From: Tetmemena sp. SeJ-2015
Taxonomy: Eukaryota > Ciliophora > Spirotrichea > Sporadotrichida > Oxytrichidae
Direction of reading: 5' to 3'
Assembly: GCA_027382625.1 (NCBI GenBank)
Contig: JAJKFJ010021810.1
Span: 148,447 to 212,446, forward strand
DNA length: 64,000 nt
The position numbers and the translations under genes are program-made. Within the stretch, counting starts at the first letter, position 1; each line of letters begins with the position of its first letter. Shown here piece after piece: positions 48,015 through 57,369 of the stretch. The notes beneath the pieces are model-generated. The model saw only the letters and a list, made by a program, of their open reading frames with translations, ran no database searches and was not told the origin of the DNA.

Positions 48015-49556
48015 TCACAAGTCGCTATTCATGCCTTTGAGTTTGTTGATATGAATTTCCTAGCTGATATTTTAAAATTTAGCTTTTAAATGATCTCTTA
48101 TATAGCTTGGACTGTCAATCAATATTCTTTAACTCTTGATTGGGAGTGGTTTCTCTTCTATTTCGTGCTCCTCGATATAAAGCTTCAAGCGTTGCTTTCC
48201 AGCTTCGAAGTAGTCTATCATTTCCTGGTGGCTCTTTCTATTCACTAGGCCTCTAGATATAAAGGGAGAAGATATAATTGATTCACACATTTGTAGCCTG
48301 GAGACTGAATGGAGCAGTCCTCGTTGAAGTTGTAGGGGACGATGTCCGTGTCGTACTCTTCATAGTCGATGTAACTGAACTTCTGATACTTATCAATGAA
48401 TTGATTGAAGCGCCTAGCCAATCTATGCGCGTCCTGCAATTTGCAGCCAGTTAGATTGCGGCGTACAAAGCACTACGTATCCATAATCTCCATTATTAAC
48501 TAGCTGTTCATAGTCTGCAGCTGCTACTCCTTATTCACACCGTCGAATTATAATTAACTTTGTGATATGAATAATTTGTGAATATCATTTCTTGTAAGTA
48601 GATATCTTTGTGCATGGCCAGCAATTCTCTGGGTGCTCTGTTGACTGTGAACAGTTTAGACTTCATGGTCTTCACCACACTCATGTACCTGAATATATTA
48701 AATCTAGTGCTACAATCTCTATATTGAGTGAATTTGCTGTGCTGTCTGTAGAAGAGAACTGCGTCGTTCAAGTTGTAGACCTTCAACTTGGCTTTGTAGA
48801 GTATGTCGAAAGTAAGGAAGTAGTCCTCTGAGATGTAGTGCTCGAAAATCTTCACTTTCACTTATTCAATTGTAAAATCAAGAAAGGCTTGGTTCGTGCA
48901 TTGAATCTTATTAGAGTAGTTTGAAGCTGGATTGTGTTGATGAAGATGCCTTAGAAGCGGAGCATCTCAGTGTCTCTACCGTAGTCAAGGGAGATACCAG
49001 TGACCTTGTCATCCTCGTCCATGTAGAAGTAGCGAGAGCTCACCACATCCACCAATGGGTAGCGAAGTAGGAAATTCACTTGCAGTTGCAACTTATCCAA
49101 GTCCCAAATGTCATCATCGTCAAAGAGCGCCAGGAATTCTCCTTTGGCCTGTTAGATGCCCAAGTTTCTAGGGTAGGAAGGCAATCCATAGTTAGTGTAG
49201 AGTCTGATCACATGAATCCTAGGATCGAGGTTTACGATGCTGTCCAGCACTTCGATAGTCTTGGGATCATGAGATGCATCATCTACAATGATAAGCTCCC
49301 AATTAGTGTATGTCTGCATTATCACTGAGCCTAAAGCTCTCTCCAACCACTGCCCTCTATTGTAGCTGGCTACCACGACTGACACCAATAAGAATCGTAT
49401 TAAATTTAAACCAATGGATTTGCAGACTATTCAAACCAATAAAATTAAAAGCGCCTATTTATATTCGATGCACTTTATATACTCCGGCGATTAGGGATCT
49501 AGATAGGCCTGTGCGATTCCAAGGCAAACGCTTACGAAAGTCAAAAGTTTGAGCAT
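48015..49556 (-). CDS. GT2 family glycosyltransferase with signal peptide
   Basis: GT2 enzymes transfer sugars from nucleotide sugars with a GT-A fold. From ATG 49556 a signal peptide (MLKLLTFVSVCLGIAQAYLD) is followed by VSVVVASYNRGQWLERALGS, then WELIIVDDASHDPKTIEVL, an RNLG element and FLALFDDDDIWDLDKLQLQV with the metal-binding Asp cluster. The fold continues with FEHYISEDYFLTFDILYKA (about 48840). The C-terminal part carries QDAHRLARRFNQFIDKYQKF and a charged end at TGA 48015-48017. The signal peptide places it in the secretory pathway, possibly as a lumenal enzyme; no transmembrane anchor was seen. Several IESs interrupt it. Confidence 0.8.
49390..49415 (-). other. IES, pointer ATTGGT (minus strand)
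   Basis: ACCAAT on the plus strand occurs at 49384-49389 and 49410-49415. Removal joins SANP to LVSVVVASYNRG at the start of the GT2 domain. A second IES just upstream (about 49418-49452) appears to use a 2-bp GC pointer. Confidence 0.8.
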
Positions 49557-49704
49557 ATTTAATTTTAAACTTATCTTTCAAATTCCTTCATGCAATCACT
49601 TCTAGTCTTATCTTCAGCAATTAATTATTCTAATTTTGGTTGAAATTATCTAATTCAAAATAAAAGTTATAAAGAGATTTATTAAAAGCGTGTACGAAAG
49701 AGTA

Positions 49705-50211
49705 ATGGTAACATTTTTCAAATTCACTTCAATTATTTCATCTCACTCTTAGTATATTTGAACTATTTTTAGGGGAATAAAAATTGCAGGCAAACTACAG
49801 ACCAGATTTCTTATGTTTTTGATACATGCAACGATTATTGTTGTACAGAAGATTTAATAATAAAGGATTTATTTCAAATTAGAATTGTAATAAATCCATA
49901 AGCAAATATAAGATGTGAACTGTCTTTCTGACTGGTGTGAAGATCATTCCTTATACGATCCACATGGATGCAATTCTCTATAATCTGGCGTGTGTTAACC
50001 GCATCTTCAGACCTGGGAGCTGTACCTCTATACTATGTGCGTGATAGCTGTAGCAATTGGTGCTTTTGAAATCTACCTCTATTGTAAAATGCGCAAGAGC
50101 TCCAAAAAAGATGAACCTAGAGATGTTCTCACTATGTCACTAAACTAATCACCTATCATCAATCGTTCCGCAGACTATTCTGAAACTCAAGATAGTAGAA
50201 TTCACCATTGA
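49705..50211 (+). CDS. Cys/Tyr-rich single-pass membrane protein, copy A
   Basis: This is the first of three tandem relatives. A provisional start at ATG 49705 gives a hydrophobic leader. The ectodomain has FDTCNDYCCTEDL and NCLSDWCEDHSLYDPHGCN. A transmembrane helix follows (MCVIAVAIGAFEIYLYC, about 50035-50090), then a short basic/polar cytoplasmic tail ending SETQDSRIHH and TGA 50209-50211. An AT-rich insert (about 49850-49915) divides the ectodomain. The leader-to-ectodomain junction is not resolved. The Cys spacing recalls CYYR/shisa-type proteins, but no direct homology is claimed. Confidence 0.5.
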
Positions 50212-50481
50212 CTTATGGAATTATTTTTAAGCGCAATTCACACTATAGCCATCAAATAAATATCACTTTTATATTTGTAAATAATTCTTCTTTTATATTT
50301 ATTAAACTAAGATAATCAAGCATACAATCTATAATCTTGAACTAGGAGAATAAATATAAACTAAGCACAAATACTTTAGTTTATGATAGATTATAATTTA
50401 ATCTTGCTTCAAAAGAAATATTTCTCTAATAAGAAAGATAGATGGGGGATTGTTTAGATCTTTAAATTATAATAATTAGCA

Positions 50482-51330
50482 ATGACAAAAATCAGTAACC
50501 TGATTTCCCAAATGAAGAGTAGCCTTCTCCTTCCTCTTGCTACTCTCCTTTGCATAATAATTTAGATTAAGAGAATATATTTTGCTTCTCTAGATTTGAG
50601 ATAGTTTCAGCTTGCTAAAACAACAATTATTACTACTCCTATTACTCCTACAACTACAACCTTTGCAACGGTAATAGATGTTACCAGGACTACCAATAAC
50701 ATATTTAGCTACAATAGAATTAAATTTTGCAATGTGAAAGCCGCAGTTGCAATAACAACACTTTAACTAAAAGCATTAAATATGGTGACAAATTAATTTT
50801 GACTTGCTAAGATGGTGGAGAGACGATTGGCCTGCTGTTCGGGATAATTTGTGGCGCCCTCATCTTCCTCTTCCTCTTAGTTAGACTCTCCATCTATCTC
50901 TACTTCAGAAACAATCCTCTTAAATAACTTATATTACTTTTATATCCCACTGTATCCAAGGTGAAGAACCATCACAACGATCTTCACTTCGATCATGCGC
51001 ACATGATTTAGTACTAGCAATAAGCTTTCAACCTAAACCAACAGTAGCACAATTACTCAGACAACCCCAATCTCATGCAGTCACTCATCACCGTTGGTCA
51101 TCCTCATTCATTAAAACTATTTAATTAAATGAGTTCCTATTGCCAACAACGGATATCAAAGCTCTTGATCAGATTCCAATCTCTGATAACAAATTTATAT
51201 TCAAACTTACTAATAATATCCAATCCTAATACGAATTAGATAACTCTTTCTCTTAATTGCACTCACACTTTAATGGTTGGTAACATTAAGATCTTAAGCT
51301 GGGCTAATTTAATTATAATAATAAACAATA
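50482..51330 (+). CDS. Cys/Tyr-rich single-pass membrane protein, copy B
   Basis: From ATG 50482 and after removal of a TTTGC-pointer IES, the signal peptide ends FSRFEIVSAC. The ectodomain reads NNNYYYSYYSYNYN, then LCNGNRCYQDYQ and LQCESRSCNNN. After TCQDGGETIG comes a transmembrane helix (LLFGIICGALIFLFLLVRLS, about 50830-50895), then a His/Gln/Asn-rich tail (VKNHHNDLHFDHAHM). The frame seems to continue past an IES near 51115 as EFLLPTTDIKALDQIPISDN and HSHFNGWQHQDLKLG. The true 3' end is unclear because the frame runs into the start of copy C. Confidence 0.6.
50554..50585 (+). other. IES, pointer TTTGC
   Basis: TTTGC occurs at 50549-50553 and 50581-50585. Removal converts an open but featureless frame into a signal peptide followed by the CNGNRCY ectodomain that matches copy C. 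Confidence 0.9.
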
Positions 51331-51332
51331 TA

Positions 51333-51917
51333 ATGGATATGCGACTAAAAACACAGCCAGCTTTGCTATTTGCAGCTTTGGGCGGTCAACTTGTATCGGC
51401 CTGCTCTTACTCGCAGTACGACTCATACTACTAGCACACCAACTATGATGTGTGCAACGGTTCGACTTGTTACAGTAACTCCTACTGCTCTCTAATATTT
51501 TATTTCTGCGATAGCGACAATTGCAACTACAATGCATCACATTTTACACTCCTCATTTATTACAATGTTTGTACTTTCAAGTTGCGTTCGTGGTAGATCT
51601 TCCTGATTGTGTTCTTCTCAGTGCTTATATTCTCAACCATCGTGAGAGTCCTTGTCCGCTGCTGCAGAAGCAGGAGAGCCCATATCATTGTAGTCAAGCA
51701 AGATCACCATCACCATCACGACAGCCACTCCACTGACCACAGCCATCACCACCACTCCCAACCTGAGACTCAGCATCTCATCGTATAGCATCAGTAAGTT
51801 ACTACTAGCCTTAACTATGGAGCACCACCCCAAGTTTACGCACCAATGGGACAGCCAGCTATGGGTCAGCCCATGGGGCAGCCAATGGGGCAACCAATGG
51901 GACAACCATACTACTGA
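51333..51917 (+). CDS. Cys/Tyr-rich single-pass membrane protein, copy C, with in-frame TGA
   Basis: From ATG 51333 (a second ATG lies at 51339) the signal peptide LLFAALGGQLVSAC is followed by SYSQYDSYYQHTNYD, VCNGSTCYSNSYC and CDSDNCNYN, then a helix (IFLIVFFSVLIFSTIVRVLV, about 51600-51655). The cytoplasmic part has RCCRSRR, a His run (HHHHHDSHSTDHSHHHH) and MGQP repeats (about 51845-51910). TGA 51915-51917 ends the frame, yet the same frame continues with clearly similar Pro/Gln/Tyr-rich sequence (VPPQPVYGQSQAYPIP and NYYNPPQQPPYN) to about 52045. Either TGA is read through, or this allele carries a late nonsense mutation. Confidence 0.7.
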
Positions 51918-52507
51918 GTGCCTCCTCAACCTGTCTACGGTCAATCACAGGCTTACCCAATTCCTCAAAACCAGGCAAACACTTACCTGCCTTAAACTGG
52001 CCAACCCCAGAATTACTACAACCCTCCCCAACAACCGCCATATAATATTCTCTTTTTAGTAAACCTACAGTTTACATGTGAGAAATTCCTATATAATTTG
52101 TAAGACTACCCTTTTGGAATAAATCTATCTAATATAATTATCGAACACTTCAAACTTCTATTATTAATCTCCCCCTCACCAAAATATTCCTGAGAAATAA
52201 ATAATCTCTCGGCTATAAAATATTACTCCCCTTTCTATTTGAATTATCTTGTTTATGATCAGATTCTTAGATGATTCAAATTTGAGTAGTTGGGTGATGT
52301 ATGATTCAATAATATTTGGGTTGAAGCAGATGAGGAACAATATAATTTAGAGTTGGATTTAAATTAAACTTTTAAAAATAGTGAAATTATTATAGCTGAG
52401 AATTTAATAAAAAAGAGAATTAAATTAATAAATAAATTAAGAAATTTAAAATCCTAGGCAGTTGAAGTGTGAGATTTTGGGTTAAAATTATTACCATTCG
52501 ATTAAGC
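51918..52507. other. Extended coding-like tail, then AT-rich spacer
   Basis: 51918-52045 keeps the Pro/Gln/Tyr coding bias of copy C in the same frame. From about 52060 the sequence becomes AT-rich with no supported feature. Confidence 0.5.
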
Positions 52508-52816
52508 ATGAAATTCTAAGCAACTTTGATCCTTGCAACTTCTTCGTAGGATGCCTGTATAAAGAATTACCTCGGTCACAAGTTTTTGAATTTGGTTAAT
52601 TTCTTGGTTCGGAGTCAAAGACATCTATATCTCTTCACTGGTACCTCCTATCGTAATGGTGGAAGAACAAACTCATCTTATAATTTGAAGAGCTATCGAA
52701 CAAGCCCCATATTGAGCTACTTAGCTCTCAATTTAACGGCCAACATTTTACAACTCCTCATTTATTATTTTAATTTAATTCCGATTTTCATTTAAATTTT
52801 AACTGTATTTAGCTGA
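52508..52816 (+). CDS. Hypothetical short protein or first MDS of the kinase gene
   Basis: From ATG 52508 a 102-codon frame starts MKFQATLILATSSQDACIKN, signal-peptide-like, then a Ser/Arg/Tyr-rich stretch and a hydrophobic end (ANILQLLIYYFNLIPIFI) before TGA 52814-52816. The last part is very AT-rich and may be IES. It abuts the histidine kinase start by 11 bp, so it may instead be part of that gene. Confidence 0.3.
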
Positions 52817-52827
52817 CTGATTGCGAA

Positions 52828-55800
52828 ATGGTCAAACTTTTTAACAGGTACACTCTCCGACTACAAAGCCTGGAAATGCAAAATGTGTTCTGCCTACAGC
52901 ACTCCAACCAAATTTTCTACTCCGGCCTCGCCTTCTCCATAATTAGATTGGTAAGCACTCAATGTATACGCTCTCATCTAAAAATAAAGACATAAGAATA
53001 ATATCTACAACTTATTTGTTCCTTTTGTTGTGTGTCGTAGTTGATCAAATAAGTTTGGGCTGAGTTGTATTATTCTAGAGTATTTAAAATTGAAGTTTCG
53101 ATATAGATAAGGATAATCTTTGCGTATGTCATAAATGATGACGATCGAGAGTAGTCCTATAATTATTATTTATCCTATAAGATATGAGTAGATACTCTTC
53201 ATCCCAGATTAGGGCTTTTTACATTAAGTTGAATTTTTAATATTTTTAAATGCTTTACGAAATGGATAACAGTTTCCTTTCAAATTCTGCTCTGTCTGAT
53301 TCAGAGATGATTTCCCCTGGTGATGAATAGCATCTGCCTGCCCCTCTGGATTATAATTTCCCTCAGCACCATAGACATTTCTATTCTCATTTAAATATAA
53401 GTTTGAGAAAAGAGAGATCCAATTTTTCTTACAGTAACACCAGCAATGCCTATCCAACATATAACTTAACAACACAAACTCACTGCATTGATATCTCTAT
53501 GATTTGATATAACTTCCTCTTCAAGTAAGAATCATTAAAGTATTTTGAAAAGGCAAATAATCTCAACTGTATCAGCCTAAAGTTGATAATGACTGCTTAG
53601 AATGGAAATATTGAAGATGGTTATATAGTTTCTTGATTCAGTAGACCTACTGGTATATTCATCTGGTAATGGGCAATCTCAACTGGATCATCACAGACTT
53701 CGCTTATTTGATAGCTAGTCAGTACAACTTAATAGCCTACATAATTAGATCTCCTCAAGAGGACTCAGAGTTAAATTATTTAAATAAGAGTACTTGAAGC
53801 TGAGTTTCATACTCATCCTATCTGTATTGAACATCGTGTATTTGTTCCTGGCTTACTTCACAGACAAACAATTCAAGATGAACTTCTGCAACAACTACGT
53901 CCTCTCTAAGGTATGTTAATAAACTTCACTAAATACTTGCCAATAGCAAAAGCAGAATCTGATGGAGATATTGGAATTCTTTCCTGACTGCTTACTCATC
54001 CTGGATTAAGACATGGCAGCCAGGGATTTCATGTCTGACCAACAAGTGCTCTTTTCAAATAAGATGATGCAGGACTTCATTCAAACATCCAAGCAACTCA
54101 TCTGGGATGAGAACCTCAACATCTATATTAATTTATTTGTATTAGCTTTTATACCTCAAACTCTTTGTTCCTCATTAATTAATGATGTCTATATTTCAAA
54201 TTGTGATCCTTTTTAGTTCCCAGAAGCGCACTCTAGAATTAGAACCTGAGTGGAGATATTTAGTCTTCGCAGATGATCTTCGAAACTGAAAGTGAGCCCA
54301 TGGAGCAAGTTAAATTTATAGTATTTTATGTAAATCAAGTAGCGAGAGAAGGAGGTCAGTAAATGGGTAGCGGCCAAGGATTTTATCAGCAGAATAACTA
54401 AAATTTGAACGCATCTGCATCTCCACCTTCCTAAATGCAAGCAGAGAGCAATCCAAGCAACAACCACAACATAAACCTCAATGATGTGACTAACACCATC
54501 ATAGACCAAAATGCCACTCAAGAGCAACTCAATCATCAATAGGAAAATGAAGTAGATCGCAGAAGGATTGAAGATGATGATATCGATATTGCAAAGACTC
54601 TCTGGTTCTACATCAACCAATTTAATAGTTATTATCTTTGATTCAATCTGAAAAGAATGTGGATCGAATCAAGATTCAAGAGTCTGATGAAAGAAGCGTG
54701 GAGGACTCAGTAGAAGGAGGGCTTAAAGTTCTAGAATATCTACAGAAGGAAGTTATGTTTGACATGTGCCCCTCTCGACTAGTAATACTGAGAGATGTAT
54801 CTGAACTTGTGAAGAACGAATACACTCGTTCAATCTAGAAACTCACGGAGATAATGGTGGCTTCCACTTCTCATGATATGCGAACTCCTCTCAACACTAT
54901 AATCAATATGCACTAGCTCATAGACATGAGGACCCTTGACATATAGATGAAGCAGTATCTGCAGATCGCAAAGAACTCAACTGACTTGCTCAAGTATTTG
55001 GTATAATGTTATAATTTGGTGAACGACACACTTGACTTCTTCCAGATCAAATCAGGCAAGTTCAAGATAAACAAATCTCAAGTCAAAATGTAAGAGATGC
55101 TAGAGAAGTGCTAAGATATTATAGCCTTCGCAGCAAAGTAGAAACGGCTTTAATAGATTCTAGAGATAGATGAGATCCTCTTGGACTAGGTGTTCATTTT
55201 CGATGAGCAGAGAATCACTCAAGTCATTATCAATTTGCTTTCAAACGCTCTCAAGTTCACTCTCAAGGGTTACATTAAGTTGAAGGTTGAGCTCATTAAG
55301 AAGTATCCAGTGAAGAAATTGGTGAGGAGATCTAGAAACCAAGTTTCTGTATTCAATCAGAGAGGTGTGCATCCAAATGATAGCATTAGCGCCTCAGCAT
55401 AGCAAGCAGAGAATCAAAGACAGCACTTTGAGGTGATCACTTCAAATGAGCAAGCTTCTCAAATGGTAGATCAATATGTTCAGCTTGTCTAAAATTAATA
55501 AACTTTTAGTATCAGTCTAGTTGTGCTTTGAAGTGGAAGATTCTGGAATAGGCATCAAAGAAGAAGATATCAGCAAGCTTTTCAAGATAAGCTCATAGTA
55601 TATAATGCATTTATAATTCTTAGATCTTTGGGAAGATCCAGAACTCAGATGACTCTTTGAATCCAAATGGAATTGGCCTTGGTCTAACTATTTGCAATAA
55701 GATCCTGAATCAACTGGGTAGTAACCTACAGATTGACAGTCAGTATGGAGTGGGGACTAAGTTCAGATTCGTGATAGACTTCTAGATGTAGTGGGATCAG

Positions 55801-57109
55801 CAGGACCTTGAGAGATAGTACCTCTTCCCAGAGGATAGTTAGAATCTAGTTCTAAGATTGCATAAGAGAAGGAGCAAAAGAAGGGAGTTTGAGATGGCGT
55901 TTGGTGGTCTAGGCCTAAACTAAGATAATAGATAGTTTTCTGAGGATAGAGTATCAGGCTCAGCTGCTTTTGTATCATAGCCCTCAGAAACTAGCATCCT
56001 AGTTAATGACGAGGATATTATCTACACTTATTGAAAATGAATTTTAAAGATAGCGTTCTACCCTTGCAAACCAAGACCTTTGAGCACAACTAGTCTAAGA
56101 GCAAAGATTTCTATGAAAAGCCTTTTCTCCTAAAGGACAAAGCACTCAAGCAGAAGAAAAAGAAGAAGAAAGCGCAGCTCAATGACTTTGAAGTACAGAG
56201 CTCTTCAAACGAAAACTTTTCCTACAAGAATAAGCCACTCTCCACTCCTGAGTATTTCTAAAACCAACTCAGATACTATAAATGTCAGAACATGTTTGTT
56301 TTATTCTCACTAAGATACACTAACATCTATGAGATGCAGAGAGCAGTCGATCAGCAATTTAAGGATATTGATGATACTAAGACAACTACAAATGAGCAAG
56401 AGGCCAAGTACAGCAGTGGATAGAAGTAGCTAGATACGCTTGAAAATTACACAAACATGAAGGACTAAATCATCACCATGAATAACATAGAGCTCGCATT
56501 TGATAATGTGCAAGGTAAGACTACTCTTCGCTTTATTAAATGTTTTAGACCACACAAGAAGCGTATCGATTTTGAATGGCCCTTAAGGGAATTAAGTCAT
56601 TTGCCAAAATTCTGATTGCAAGCAAATTCTGATTGTTGATGACAACACCTTCAATGTTTTCACGCTTGCTACTATTTTGGAATAAGAGTTCAAGATATAG
56701 TGTGACATTGTAAAATATCTACTTCTCAATAAATCTATTTAATCTAGGCTTATAATGGACAGGAGGCAGTAGATTAATCCAGGAACAAAATGATGGCGAG
56801 AGGTTGCAAAGTCTGCAACTCTCACTATCTGGTTATATTCATGGACATCTCGATGCCAGTTATGAATGGCTATGATGCAACTTAGATCATTCGCCAAACG
56901 GAGAAAGACTTACTCAAAATGAATGACAGACTGAGCTATATAGTTGGGCTCACTGCTCATTCGACGGAGGTCCATCAAAAGAAGTGCTTTTAGTCAGGCA
57001 TGAACGAATTCAGTAAGTCAAGGTATATAGTATAAATTACTCTATAGTGACTAAGCCAATCGAATAGAAAAATTTAAAATTGCTACTAGAGAAGCTAGGA
57101 ATTCTATGA
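52828..57109 (+). CDS. Hybrid sensor histidine kinase with receiver domain
   Basis: From ATG 52828 the N-terminal ~1 kb encodes hydrophobic segments interrupted by introns/IESs. A PAS-like start FPDCLLILDQDM (about 53980) follows. The dimerisation box is MVASTSHDMRTPLNTIINMH, whose His is the phospho-site (about 54875). The ATPase domain has the N box IINLLSNALKFTLKG (55225-55270), the G1 box EVEDSGIGIKEED (55525-55570) and the G2 box NGIGLGLTICNKIL (55670-55712). The receiver has ILIVDDNTFNVF (56625), the phospho-acceptor VIFMDISMPVMNGYDA (56830-56875), a LTAHS switch and the Lys in TKPIEQ (about 57055). TGA 57107-57109. A GT-AG intron (about 56716-56753) joins CDI to AYNGQEA. Classic His-Asp phosphorelay; the ligand is unknown. 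Confidence 0.9.
55589..55637 (+). other. IES, pointer AAGAT
   Basis: AAGAT occurs at 55584-55588 and 55633-55637. Removal joins DISKLFKI to QNSDDSLNPNGIGLG between the G1 and G2 boxes. Retention stops at TGA. Confidence 0.8.
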
Positions 57110-57369
57110 CCTGCCAACAAAACTTTTCACTTCATTTAAATCCAAAATTTTCATTTCTTCCTTAGTTTTTCATCTCACTTCTATCTTGCATTGATTCTAG
57201 AAAAAAAGACTAAGAAATATAATTTAGACTGCTGATGATGAGGATTTTAGTTTGAGTTCTTATCTCAGCGGAGTAATAAGGCTGATTTGGCAAAATACGG
57301 AATAGGATTTATTTACTCCGCGTGTCAGTATAATTAATTATTAGTTAATAACACAATCAATCGAGCAGA

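Noticed and set aside
54213..54620. 135-codon minus-strand ORF with hydrophobic runs
   Set aside because: It is antisense to the region between the PAS-like segment and the histidine box of the hybrid kinase, where the plus strand is also open.
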